From: Alcaligenaceae bacterium SAGV5
GTDB lineage: Bacteria; Pseudomonadota; Gammaproteobacteria; Burkholderiales; Burkholderiaceae_B
Assembly: GCA_009360345.1 (NCBI GenBank)
Contig: SPDP01000002.1
Location: 930,001-994,000, forward strand
Length of the DNA stretch: 64,000 bases
Reading direction: 5' to 3'
This document shows positions 52,252-60,476 of this stretch, piece after piece. Below the pieces are notes generated by a model. It was given only the letters and a program-made list of their open reading frames with translations, searched no databases and was not told where the DNA came from. How positions within the stretch are numbered: the first letter of the stretch is position 1; every line of letters starts with the position of its first letter. The translations under genes were made by a program, and so were the position numbers.

Positions 52252-53442
52252 TCAGGCCAGGACCTTGGCCATGGACGCGGCCACGTAGTCCAGGTTGGCC
52301 TCGAACAGTCCGGCCACGCACATGCGGCCGGACTGGATCAGGTACACGCCGAACTCGTCGCGCAGGCGGTCGACCTGCGCCGGGTTCAGGCCGGTGTAGC
52401 TGAACATGCCGCGCTGGTTGACGAAGTAATCCACGTCCAGGTCCGGACGCAGGGCGTGCAGGCGGTCGCGCAGGCCCCTGCGCATGGCATGGATGCGCGT
52501 GCGCATCTGCGCCACTTCACCTTTCCATTCCTCGCGCAGCGCGGGGTCGTTCAGCAGGGTGCTGACCACGCGGCTGCCGAACAGCGCCGGGCTGGAGTAG
52601 TTCTTGCGCACCGTGGCCTGGAGCTGGCCCAGCACGCGGCCGGCCTCGTCGGCGGTCGGGCAGACCACCGACAGCCCGCCCACGCGTTCGCCGTACAGCG
52701 ACATGTTCTTCGAGAACGAATTGCCCACCAGCATGGCGATGCCGCGGTCGGCCGTCTCGCGAACGACCCAGGCGTCCTCTTCCAGGCCGTCGCCGAAGCC
52801 TTGGTAGGCCATGTCGAAGAACGGGATGGCATTGCGGGCGACCAGCACGTCGATGAGCTTGAGCCATTGCTCGCGCGTCGGATCGATGCCCGTCGGGTTG
52901 TGGCAGCAAGGCTGGAGCAGCACGATGCTGCGCTCGGTCAGCGTCTCGAACGCGGCGAGCATCTCGTCGAAGCGGATGCCGTGGGTGGCCGCATCGTAGT
53001 AGGGGAAGGCGTGCATCGGAAAGCCCGCGCCGCCCAGGATGTTGTAGTGGTTCTCCCAGGTCGGATCGCTGATCCAGATCTCGCTGCCGGGGAAGTGCGC
53101 CTTCAGGAAATCGGCGCCCACCTTGAGCGCGCCCGAGCCGCCCAGGGTATGGATGGTCGCCACCCGGCCCTCGGCCACGGCGCGGTGCCCGGCGCCCAGC
53201 ACGGTTTCCTGGATCGCCTTGCGGTACTGGGCATCGCCCTCCATCGGCAGGTAGACCGCCGGCACCGAGGTGTCGATGCGGTCGCGGGCCTGGCCCACGC
53301 TGCCGAGCACGGGCACCTTGCCGGCGCCGTCGTAGTAGAAGCCGATGCTGAGGTTGACCTTGTGCTCGCGCGGGTCTTTCAGGAAGGTCTGCACCAGCGA
53401 CAGGATGGGGTCGCCGGCATAGCGGGGGACGTGCTCGAACAT
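52252..53442 (-). CDS. Aromatic/aspartate aminotransferase (TyrB/AspC family)
   Basis: The 396-aa product is a class I PLP aminotransferase: ISDPTWENHYNILGGAGF, the Asn and Pro of CCHNPTGIDP, the PLP lysine in NSFSKNMSLYGERVG, and the substrate-carboxylate Arg near the C-terminus (SGRMCVAGL). It exchanges amino groups between aromatic or acidic amino acids and 2-oxoglutarate. It lies downstream of kynB-kynA with its own probable -10 box (TATAAT at 53477-53472). It may transaminate kynurenine or tryptophan, but this is inference from position. Confidence 0.9.
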   Translation of the reverse strand: MFEHVPRYAGDPILSLVQTFLKDPREHKVNLSIGFYYDGAGKVPVLGSVGQARDRIDTSVPAVYLPMEGDAQYRKAIQETVLGAGHRAVAEGRVATIHTLGGSGALKVGADFLKAHFPGSEIWISDPTWENHYNILGGAGFPMHAFPYYDAATHGIRFDEMLAAFETLTERSIVLLQPCCHNPTGIDPTREQWLKLIDVLVARNAIPFFDMAYQGFGDGLEEDAWVVRETADRGIAMLVGNSFSKNMSLYGERVGGLSVVCPTADEAGRVLGQLQATVRKNYSSPALFGSRVVSTLLNDPALREEWKGEVAQMRTRIHAMRRGLRDRLHALRPDLDVDYFVNQRGMFSYTGLNPAQVDRLRDEFGVYLIQSGRMCVAGLFEANLDYVAASMAKVLA

Positions 53443-53471
53443 GGAACGATTTTCCTTGGAACTGTTGATCG

Positions 53472-53477
53472 ATTATA
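53472..53477 (-). promoter_or_regulatory. Probable -10 box of the aminotransferase gene
   Basis: On the minus strand this reads TATAAT, 30 bp before the start codon. No good -35 lies at 16-18 bp. A 7-bp stem hairpin GGCGCTT-TTC-AAGCGCC (53482-53498) lies just upstream. Confidence 0.4.
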
Positions 53478-53505
53478 GAGTGGCGCTTTTCAAGCGCCGC
53501 TCTAC

Positions 53506-53581
53506 CCAGGGCACAGCGGATCCGGCTCCGCCGGTCCGACAGTGCCGCCCCCTGGGGGGCGCGCGTCAGCGCGTAGGGGGG
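53506..53581 (-). repeat. Dispersed 75-bp GC-rich repeat, copy B (between kynA and aminotransferase)
   Basis: This is the inverted counterpart of copy A at 38753. It fills the gap right after the kynA stop codon and ends one base before it. Position and inverted-repeat content suggest a transcript-end or intergenic element of the REP/BIME kind, though I cannot assign a named family. Confidence 0.85.
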
Positions 53582-54436
53582 CTACAAACTCGTTCTCATC
53601 TGCCAGAGCTCGGGGAACAGGACCACTTCCAGCATCTTGCGCAGGTAACTGACGCCGGCCGTGCCGCCGGTTCCGCGCTTGAAGCCGATCACGCGTTCCA
53701 CCGTCGTCACGTGGCGGAAACGCCATTGGCGGAAGGCGTCTTCCAGGTCGACGAGTTTCTCGGCCAGCGCGTACAGGTCCCAGCAGGCATCCGGGTCGGC
53801 GTAGACCTTCAGCCAGGCGGCTTCGACCGAAGCGTCGTATTGCGTGGGCAGGGTCCAGTCCCGCGCGAGGCGCTCCGGCGCGATGGCGAATCCGCGCCGG
53901 GCCATCAGCATCAGGCTTTCGTCGTACAGCGAAGGCGCCGCCAGCGCGGCTTGCACCAGCGCCTTGCGCTCGGGATGGTGGGCATGCGGCGCCACCATCG
54001 CGGCGTTCTTGTTGCCCAGCACGAACTCGATCTGCCGGTACTGGAAGGACTGGAAGCCCGACGAACTGCCCAGGTAGGGGCGGAACTTGGTGTATTCCGA
54101 TGGCGTCATGGTGGACAGCACCGTCCAGGCATGGACCAGCTGCTCCATGATGCGCGAGACGCGCGCCAGCATCTTCAGGGCCGGCTCCACTTCGCTGCGC
54201 TGGATGCACGCACGGGCCGCGAACAGCTCGTGCAGCATCAGCTTCATCCAGAGTTCGCTGGTCTGGTGCTGGATGATGAACAACATTTCGTTGTGGTCGG
54301 GCGACAGCGGATGCTGGGCGCCCAGCAACTGGTCGAGGCCGAGGTAGTCGCCATAGCTCATGGACTTGGAGAAATCCATCTGCGCGCTGTACCACGAGGA
54401 GGGAGAGGCTTCGCTGTCTTGCCTGGGGGCAGTCAT
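53582..54436 (-). CDS. kynA: Tryptophan 2,3-dioxygenase
   Basis: The 284-aa product opens the tryptophan ring to N-formylkynurenine with heme iron. Family blocks are [39 protein letters not shown] (active-site His) and [20 protein letters not shown], with the likely heme ligand His and substrate-binding Arg region. The ATG at 54436 gives the usual bacterial length; the longer frame is antisense-like. It lies 46 bp after kynB. The gene is intact. Confidence 0.95.
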   Translation of the reverse strand: MTAPRQDSEASPSSWYSAQMDFSKSMSYGDYLGLDQLLGAQHPLSPDHNEMLFIIQHQTSELWMKLMLHELFAARACIQRSEVEPALKMLARVSRIMEQLVHAWTVLSTMTPSEYTKFRPYLGSSSGFQSFQYRQIEFVLGNKNAAMVAPHAHHPERKALVQAALAAPSLYDESLMLMARRGFAIAPERLARDWTLPTQYDASVEAAWLKVYADPDACWDLYALAEKLVDLEDAFRQWRFRHVTTVERVIGFKRGTGGTAGVSYLRKMLEVVLFPELWQMRTSL

Positions 54437-54482
54437 GGAGGAACGTCCTGGACGATGGGTCGTTGAAACGGAGATGGAGGAG

Positions 54483-55109
54483 TCAGCGCAGCGGCCGCAG
54501 CACCGCCCGCACGGGACTCGCGTCCAGCGTGGCGAAGCGCAGCGGCAGGGCAATCAGTTCGTAGTCGCCCTCGGGGGCCTGGTCCAGCACCAGGCCTTCG
54601 AGGATGGCCATGCCCGCGGCGTGCACCGCGCGGTGCGCGTCCATGGTCTTGGATTCCTGCGGGTCGATGGAGGGCGTGTCGATGCCGACCAGCCGCACGC
54701 CGTGCCGCGCCAGCAGCGCGATGGTGGCGGGCGCGATCGCACAGAAGCCGTCGTCCCAGCGCTCGACCGGGTTGCGGGCATAGGTGCGCAGCAGCACGCG
54801 CGGCGGCACGCCATCCAGGGCGTGTCCGACATGACGTGCTTCCACCAGCGGACCGGCGTCCAGGCAGTGGATGACGCGGGCCGGGCCGAGGTAGGTGTCG
54901 AGCGGGACCTCCCCGACAGGCATGCCGCCGCGCGCGTAGTGCAGGGGCGCATCGGCGTGGGCGCCGGTGTGGGGCGAGAGTGTCACGCGCCCGACGTTGA
55001 CGGGACAGGCGCCTTCCATGCGCCAGACCTCGGCCTGCTGGAACGGGGTGTCGCCCGGCCAGACCGGGGTGGCGGGAGAAAGCGGAGGGCTGATGTCGAT
55101 CAGGGGCAT
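54483..55109 (-). CDS. kynB: Kynurenine formamidase
   Basis: The 208-aa product hydrolyses N-formylkynurenine to kynurenine. It is a cyclase-family metal enzyme: [14 protein letters not shown] holds the His, His and Asp ligands, and [19 protein letters not shown] is the N-terminal signature. The ATG at 55109 (MPLIDIS) gives the normal length. It is first in the kynB-kynA operon and divergent from a KynR-like regulator. kynU (kynureninase), often between kynB and kynA, is missing here. Confidence 0.95.
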   Translation of the reverse strand: MPLIDISPPLSPATPVWPGDTPFQQAEVWRMEGACPVNVGRVTLSPHTGAHADAPLHYARGGMPVGEVPLDTYLGPARVIHCLDAGPLVEARHVGHALDGVPPRVLLRTYARNPVERWDDGFCAIAPATIALLARHGVRLVGIDTPSIDPQESKTMDAHRAVHAAGMAILEGLVLDQAPEGDYELIALPLRFATLDASPVRAVLRPLR

Positions 55110-55215
55110 GGCGTCGGGGGGAAAGGGCCGGCGTTTCTGGCAACGCCGCATCCAGATGGAATCTTAACGAAGCCCCCATCGAATGTGCTGGCATTTTCAG
55201 TGCCTGGGCAGGTGT

Positions 55216-55232
55216 GAATTCGAATAAAATTC
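55216..55232. promoter_or_regulatory. Candidate KynR operator 1
   Basis: GAATT-N7-AATTC is a 17-bp inverted repeat in the 150-bp AT-rich divergent gap between kynB and the Lrp-type gene. It lies 27 bp from a second 17-bp inverted repeat. Confidence 0.5.
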
Positions 55233-55242
55233 TGAAATGAAA

Positions 55243-55259
55243 GGAATTTGTAAAATTTC
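55243..55259. promoter_or_regulatory. Candidate KynR operator 2, abutting the regulator's start codon
   Basis: GGAATTT-GTA-AAATTTC has 7-bp arms with one mismatch and ends exactly at the base before the ATG at 55260. Its position allows repression of the regulator's own expression. It takes the place where a ribosome-binding site would be; the nearest AAGGA is about 15 bp from the ATG. Confidence 0.5.
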
Positions 55260-55739
55260 ATGCGAATAAAACTGGATCGTCTCGACATGCGCATTGTCGA
55301 GTGCCTGCAGCGCGATGGCCGTATCAGCAACCAGGACCTGGCGGCCCGGGTTTCACTGTCGCCATCGGCTTGCCTGCGGCGGGTGAAGCTGCTGGAAGAG
55401 GCGGGAATCGTCCAGGGCTACAGCTGCGTGCTCGACTACGCCAAGCTGGGCCTGGAGGTGGAGGCCGTGGTGCACGTGTCCATGCGCCACGAGGTCGAGG
55501 GATGGCACGAGGCCTTCGTGGCCGCGATCCAGGATTGGCCGGAGGTGCTGTCCGCCCGCATCGTCACGGGCGGAGCCAACTACATGCTGGTGGTGCGGGC
55601 CCGCGACGTCAGCCATTATTCGGATTTCATCGTCAACCGGCTGTATCGCGCGCCAGGCGTGCGCGATATCGAGTCCAACATCGTGCTGGGCTACATCAAG
55701 CGCTCGGCCTCGCCCTTCGAAGTGCTGGAACGGGAGTGA
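55260..55739 (+). CDS. kynR: Lrp/AsnC-family regulator, KynR-like
   Basis: The 159-aa product has an N-terminal helix-turn-helix (ISNQDLAARVSLSPSACLRR, about residues 22-41) and a RAM ligand domain. It is divergent from kynBA, the position of KynR, which in Pseudomonas activates the kyn genes in response to kynurenine. Two inverted repeats lie between. The ATG at 55260 gives the normal length; no upstream alternative exists. The spacing between ribosome-binding site and start is poor. Confidence 0.88.
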   Translation: MRIKLDRLDMRIVECLQRDGRISNQDLAARVSLSPSACLRRVKLLEEAGIVQGYSCVLDYAKLGLEVEAVVHVSMRHEVEGWHEAFVAAIQDWPEVLSARIVTGGANYMLVVRARDVSHYSDFIVNRLYRAPGVRDIESNIVLGYIKRSASPFEVLERE

Positions 55740-55745
55740 AACCCG

Positions 55746-56123
55746 CTACTTGTTGACGACCCCGAACGCGACGATCTCCACCTTCATGCCCGGCACGACC
55801 AGGGCCGCGACCGCGGCGCTGGAGCGGCTGGGGTAGGGCGCGGTGAAGAACTCGCGGTAGACGGTGTCGATGGCCTTCATGTCCTGGACGTCGGTCATGT
55901 AGATCAGCACCTGCGTGACATCGTCCAGCGTGCCGCCGGCCGCCTCGACCGCCGATTGCAGGTTGCGGAAGGTCAGCCGGGCCTGATCCTCGATCGGGCC
56001 GGTGTCGATGCTGCCGTCCTTGCGCACCGGGCCTTGCGAGGTGAACAGGATCCCGCCGCTGCGCACCGCCCAGGAAAAAGGCTGGCCCACATCGGGCAGG
56101 CCGACGTCGATGACTTCTTTCAT
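55746..56123 (-). CDS. RidA/YjgF-family enamine/imine deaminase-like protein
   Basis: The 125-aa product has the family length and motifs SWAVRSGGILFTSQGPV (start), RLTFRNLQSAVEAAGG and VPGMKVEIVAFGVV at the end. The arginine that binds the carboxylate in RidA proper is near residue 105 (PYPSRSSAAV, R present, one position unlike RidA's P-A-R). Members clear reactive enamines or take part in ring-nitrogen catabolism (as RutC does). It ends 7 bp from kynR and is divergent from the racemase-family gene at 56283. Confidence 0.85.
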   Translation of the reverse strand: MKEVIDVGLPDVGQPFSWAVRSGGILFTSQGPVRKDGSIDTGPIEDQARLTFRNLQSAVEAAGGTLDDVTQVLIYMTDVQDMKAIDTVYREFFTAPYPSRSSAAVAALVVPGMKVEIVAFGVVNK

Positions 56124-56282
56124 GCTGTTGCTCGCTGTCTGACGGAAAGCGCAGATGCTCCCATGAAACGGGGGGATTTGCCCAGGGCGGGCCGCCGCGT
56201 GATACCCCCCATCAAACAAAGTTAATTGTTGCGATGGCACCGCCTGTAGATAATTTCCTCGACTCTCGAACGAAGGAATGTC

Positions 56283-57092
56283 ATGAGCGACGTGGTAGCG
56301 GCGGTGCCTCCCGCCGATCTTGCGGGTACGAATGGCGTGCGCGAGTACGGTAACGGCGCCGTGCTGGGCGTGGCGGTCCCGCAGGCGAATCCGGTGGTCG
56401 AGCCGGAGCTGGCGGCCCTGCTGCCTGCCGGATTCTCGATGCTTGTCACGCGGCTGCAGGGCAGCCGCACGGATTCGCGCCAGCGGCTGATCGACTACCT
56501 GGGCAATCTGCCGTCCAGCCTGGAGTCCTACGACAGCGCCAGGCTGGACGTGCTGGGCTATGCCTGCACCGGCAGTTCGTATCTGGTCGGGGCGGACGAG
56601 GAGCGGCGCGCGCTGGATGCCGCGTCGGCGCGCTTCGGCTATCCCATCATTTCTTCGGCGCAGGCGCTGTGCCGGGCCCTGGATCACATCGGCGCGAAGC
56701 GGGTCGCCCTTTTCGCCCCCTATCCGCCCTTCCTGGTCGAGGCCAGCAAGCGCTATTGGGAAGCCGGGGGCCTGGACATCGTCGATTGCGCGTCGGTCGC
56801 GCTCGATACCCGCGACACGCGCGATATCTACGGCATTACGACACCTCTGGTGATGTCGTCGTTCAGCCAGCTGCGCTGGCAGGAGGCCGACGCCATCATG
56901 TTCACCGGAACCGGCATGCCGACGCTCAGGGCCCTGGTCGAAGTCTCGTCCATGACCGGCAAGCCCGTCCTGTCTTCCAACCTGTGCCTGGCCTGGGCCA
57001 TGGTGAGGGAGGCGGGCGGCCAGGCGTACCTCGCCCCCGAGCGCACGGGCGAACCGCTCTACGGCGGATGGGCCGGCCGGATCCCCGTTTAG
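56283..57092 (+). CDS. Arylmalonate decarboxylase / maleate isomerase-family protein
   Basis: The 269-aa product belongs to the Asp/Glu racemase superfamily. The first catalytic position carries Cys95 in GYACTGSSYL; at the second position, where arylmalonate decarboxylase has its only Cys (SCGG motif) and maleate isomerase its second Cys, this protein reads FTGTGMPTL with Gly209. So it keeps only the N-terminal cysteine. A Cys235 further on (SNLCLAW) is unlikely to substitute. It begins the plus-strand gene set that continues with Bug, monooxygenase, hydrolase and deacetylase genes. Confidence 0.78.
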   Translation: MSDVVAAVPPADLAGTNGVREYGNGAVLGVAVPQANPVVEPELAALLPAGFSMLVTRLQGSRTDSRQRLIDYLGNLPSSLESYDSARLDVLGYACTGSSYLVGADEERRALDAASARFGYPIISSAQALCRALDHIGAKRVALFAPYPPFLVEASKRYWEAGGLDIVDCASVALDTRDTRDIYGITTPLVMSSFSQLRWQEADAIMFTGTGMPTLRALVEVSSMTGKPVLSSNLCLAWAMVREAGGQAYLAPERTGEPLYGGWAGRIPV

Positions 57093-57135
57093 TCATCCCG
57101 GCGCGGCGGCGACCGCGCAACCTCAGGAGAATCGC

Positions 57136-58128
57136 ATGAACGCTTCCAGACAGGCGTGGCATCGTCACGCCCGAATCCTGCTGGCCTGCACCCTGTCCGC
57201 GGCCGCGCTGTCCGCGGCCTGGGCGGCGGACTATCCCAGCCGGCCCGTTACGTTGATCGTTCCCTTCGCGGCGGGAGGTCCCACCGATGTCACCGCGCGG
57301 ATCTTCGCGCGGGCCATCGCTCCCGAACTGGGCCAGACCGTCGTGGTGGACAACCGGCCGGGCGCCGGCGGGACCCTGGGGGGCGGGCAGGCTGCCCGCG
57401 CGGCGGCCGACGGCTACACGCTGCTGTGGGGCGGCACCAGCACGCTGGCCGTCGCGCCGGCGCTGTATGCCTCGCTGCCCTACGATCCGCTCGGTTCGTT
57501 CCAGCCGGTCAGCAGGGCCGTGCGCGGACCGCTGGTGCTGGCGGTCAACAGCAAACTGCCCGTGCGCACGGTGGCGGATGTCGTGGCGCTGGCCAAGGCC
57601 AGGCCCGGCAGGCTGAGCTTCGGCTCCGCCGGCGTGGGGTCGATCATCCACCTGACCGGCGAGCTGCTCAAGGCGCGTGCCGGGATCGACATGATCCATG
57701 TCCCCTACAAGGGCAACGCGCAGGTGCTGACGGACCTGACCGGCGATCACCTGGACATGGCGTTCATCGCCCTGGGCCACATGCTGCCGCACATGCAGGA
57801 CGGCGGCCTGCGTCCCATCGCCATTTCCAGCCTGGAGCGCAATCCGTTGGTCCCCGATCTGCCGACCCTGGCCGAAAGCGGCTATCCCGGGTTCGAGTCG
57901 CTCGAATGGTTCGGGCTGGTGGCTCCCAAGGGGGTTCCCGCCGGCGTGCTGGCGCGGCTGAACAGCGCGTTCCGCCACGCCAGCCAGCAGCCGTCGGTGC
58001 GCGCCGATATCGCCAAGCTCGGCTACATGCCCGTGGACGAGACGCCGGACCAGTTCGCGGCGGCGGCCGCCGCCGAAGGCAGGAAGTGGAAGCAGGTAGT
58101 GACGGATGCAAAGATTTCGGTGGAGTGA
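57136..58128 (+). CDS. Bug/TctC-family periplasmic solute-binding protein
   Basis: The 330-aa product has a signal peptide ending near AWAAD (residue 31) and RPVTLIVPFAAGGPTDVTAR. The middle block is HVPYKGNAQVLTDLTGDH, with NAQVL in place of the usual xxPA, hinting at altered specificity. It lies 43 bp after the racemase-family gene and 4 bp before the monooxygenase, so it is part of the operon and the likely receptor for its substrate. Confidence 0.9.
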   Translation: MNASRQAWHRHARILLACTLSAAALSAAWAADYPSRPVTLIVPFAAGGPTDVTARIFARAIAPELGQTVVVDNRPGAGGTLGGGQAARAAADGYTLLWGGTSTLAVAPALYASLPYDPLGSFQPVSRAVRGPLVLAVNSKLPVRTVADVVALAKARPGRLSFGSAGVGSIIHLTGELLKARAGIDMIHVPYKGNAQVLTDLTGDHLDMAFIALGHMLPHMQDGGLRPIAISSLERNPLVPDLPTLAESGYPGFESLEWFGLVAPKGVPAGVLARLNSAFRHASQQPSVRADIAKLGYMPVDETPDQFAAAAAAEGRKWKQVVTDAKISVE

Positions 58129-58132
58129 CTGT

Positions 58133-59755
58133 ATGACTGAAGAAGTGTTGTCCATCCCGGTCGCGATCGTGGGCGCGGGCCCGGTGGGCTTGTCCCTGGC
58201 GCTTGATCTCGCGTGGCGGGGCATCGACGCGGTGGTGCTGGAAAAAGAAGATGGACAGGTGACGCATCCCCGGGCCGGGTTCGTCTCCGTGCGGACCATG
58301 GAGCTCTTCCGGCGCTGGGGGATCGCGCAAGCCGTGCGGGAAAGCGGGTTTCCCGACGACTTCGCGCTTTCCATCGAGTTCTGCACGAGCCTGGCGGGCC
58401 ATACGCTGGCCAGGGACGAGTATCCCGCGCTGGCGGCCATGCCGCTGCCTGAGTGGTCGCCGGAGAAGAAACAGCGGTGCCCGCAGCATTGGCTCGATCC
58501 GGTCCTGAAGGCGGCGCTGCGGGACAGCGGGCGCGGCACGATCCGGGTCCAGACGCGGGTCGATGGCTTCGAGCAGGATGAGGAGCGGGTCCTGATCCGC
58601 GCCACCGACCTGCGCCGGGATGCACCGCTGACGATCCGGGCCGACTACCTGGTCGGATGCGACGGCGCCGGCAGCACGGTCCGCGCCGGCCTGGGCATAG
58701 ACATGGAGGGCCGGGGCCATCTGAACTACTCGATGAGCGTGCTGTTCTCCTGCCCGCGGCTGCTGGAACTGTGCGGCAAGCGGCCCGCCGAGCGTTTCCT
58801 GCTGATCGGGCCGGAAGGAACGTGGGGCAACGTGACGGTGATAGACGGACGCGACGTGTGGCGGCTGACTGTCTATGGCACGGCGTCGAAATTCGATATG
58901 GAGGCTTTCGATGCGAGAGCCTGGGTGCTGCGCGCGCTGGGCACGGATCGCATCGCGTTCGAGGTGGTGTCCATATTGCCGTGGAAGCGGGCGGAGCTGG
59001 TGGCCGAGAGCTATGGGCGGGGACGGGTGCTGCTGGCCGGCGATGCCGTCCACACGATGTCACCGACGGGAGGCATGGGCATGAACACCGGCCTGGGCGA
59101 CGTAGTCGACCTGGGGTGGAAGCTGCAGGCGATGATCGAGGGATGGGGCGGACCGGCCTTGCTGCCGGCCTACACGCAGGAGCGCAAGCCGGTGGCCGTG
59201 CGCAATGCGGCTTATTCGACCCATAACTACAAGACCTGGGTGTCGCCGCCGCGCTGTGAGTACCTGCTGGAAGAGTCGGAGCGGGCGGAAGCCGCGCGCC
59301 GCGAGACCGGCGAGCGGATGAAGCGCGCCACGCAGTACGAATGGCAGTCGTGGGGACTGCAGATGGGATACCGCTACGACGACTCGCCGCTTTGCGCGGC
59401 GGACGGCACGCCGCCGGTTCCCGACGAATATTCGCGCTATGAGCAGACCGCGCGCCCGGGCGCGCGCGCGCCGCATGCCTGGCTCGCGCCGGGGCGCTCG
59501 ACCCTGGATCTGTTCGGCAGGGGGTTCGTGCTGCTGGCGTTCGACGATGGGGCCATGGCCGAGGCGGGCGGGTTCGTGCGCGAAGCGGATCGCCGGGGGA
59601 TGCCGCTGGCGGTGCACCGGATCGACTCCAGGCAGGCGGCCGAGGCGTATGGCGCGGCGCTGGTGTTGGTGCGTCCCGATGGCCACGTGGCGTGGCGGGG
59701 GGCCGACGGCCGCGACGCGGCCCGGATCGTCGATATCGCGCGCGGCGCGCATTGA
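58133..59755 (+). CDS. FAD-dependent aromatic monooxygenase (PheA/TfdB/MhpA type)
   Basis: The 540-aa product has GAGPVGLSLALDLAWRG (FAD Rossmann, residues 12-28), YLVGCDGAGSTVR (DG motif), VLLAGDAVHTMSPTGGMGMN (GD motif) and a C-terminal thioredoxin-like domain (from about residue 445, GRGFVLLAF). It hydroxylates an aromatic or hydroxy-heteroaromatic ring with NAD(P)H and O2. The ATG at 58133 is 5 bp after the Bug stop. The length fits two-domain phenol-hydroxylase-like enzymes rather than the 380-aa 6-hydroxynicotinate type. Confidence 0.88.
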   Translation: MTEEVLSIPVAIVGAGPVGLSLALDLAWRGIDAVVLEKEDGQVTHPRAGFVSVRTMELFRRWGIAQAVRESGFPDDFALSIEFCTSLAGHTLARDEYPALAAMPLPEWSPEKKQRCPQHWLDPVLKAALRDSGRGTIRVQTRVDGFEQDEERVLIRATDLRRDAPLTIRADYLVGCDGAGSTVRAGLGIDMEGRGHLNYSMSVLFSCPRLLELCGKRPAERFLLIGPEGTWGNVTVIDGRDVWRLTVYGTASKFDMEAFDARAWVLRALGTDRIAFEVVSILPWKRAELVAESYGRGRVLLAGDAVHTMSPTGGMGMNTGLGDVVDLGWKLQAMIEGWGGPALLPAYTQERKPVAVRNAAYSTHNYKTWVSPPRCEYLLEESERAEAARRETGERMKRATQYEWQSWGLQMGYRYDDSPLCAADGTPPVPDEYSRYEQTARPGARAPHAWLAPGRSTLDLFGRGFVLLAFDDGAMAEAGGFVREADRRGMPLAVHRIDSRQAAEAYGAALVLVRPDGHVAWRGADGRDAARIVDIARGAH

Positions 59756-59768
59756 GGAGGAAAACGAC

Positions 59769-60476
59769 ATGTCGAAAATATGGGACCCGCTCATTCCCGA
59801 GCGAGACCGGGCCGCTTCCCGGCTGGCCGGCTTTGGCCGGCCATCGGGGTTGGGCCGCCGCCCGGCGCTGTTGATCATCGACGTGCAGTACCGCACGGCC
59901 GGGACGAGGCCGATGCCGTTCGAGCAGGCCGTCCAGGAGTTCGCCACGTCCTGCGGCGACACCGCCTGGCGGGCCATCGAACACATCGCCGGATTGCTGG
60001 CCCTGTTCCGCGCGAAGAACTGGCCGGTGCTGTATCCCCACGTCGCACCCAAGTTCGGCTTCGACCAGGGCCGATTGACCGAGAAGGTGCCGACCATGAT
60101 GCAGATCCCGGCCAAGGGCTACGAATTCGTGGAGGCCATCGCGCCGCGCCCGGGCGACGTGCTGCTGCCCAAGAAGCATCCCAGCGCATTCTTCGGCACC
60201 CCCCTGGCCAGCTATCTGGTCAATACCGGCGCCGACACGCTGGTGGTGACGGGCTGCGCGACGTCGGGCTGTGTCCGCAGCAGCGTGGTGGACGCGTTTT
60301 CCTACAACTACCGGGTGGCCGTTCCTTCGGATGCGGTCTACGACCGGAACCAGGCTTCGCATGCCGTCAACCTGTACGACATGGCGGAGAAGTACGCGGA
60401 CGTGATGGATACCACGACATTGCTGGCGGCGCTCGACGCCTTGGCGCCGGCGGCAGCAGAGGAGGAAGCGAAGTGA
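59769..60476 (+). CDS. Isochorismatase-family cysteine hydrolase
   Basis: The 235-aa product has the catalytic Asp38 in LLIIDVQYR, Lys136 in LPKKHPSAFF and Cys168 in TGCATSGCVR, the full triad of cysteine amidohydrolases such as N-carbamoylsarcosine amidase, RutB and maleamate amidase NicF. It would split an amide or carbamoyl bond. A GAGGA site precedes the ATG at 59769. Its stop overlaps the GTG start of the next gene. Together with the deacetylase it suggests a nitrogen-containing ring or amide as substrate. Confidence 0.88.
   Translation: MSKIWDPLIPERDRAASRLAGFGRPSGLGRRPALLIIDVQYRTAGTRPMPFEQAVQEFATSCGDTAWRAIEHIAGLLALFRAKNWPVLYPHVAPKFGFDQGRLTEKVPTMMQIPAKGYEFVEAIAPRPGDVLLPKKHPSAFFGTPLASYLVNTGADTLVVTGCATSGCVRSSVVDAFSYNYRVAVPSDAVYDRNQASHAVNLYDMAEKYADVMDTTTLLAALDALAPAAAEEEAK

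Noticed and set aside
57136..58136. Second overlapping plus-strand frame (57156-58136) of 326 codons in the Bug gene
   Set aside because: It is a frame-shifted shadow: the Bug frame has signal peptide and all family motifs, the other only Arg/Gly-rich sequence.
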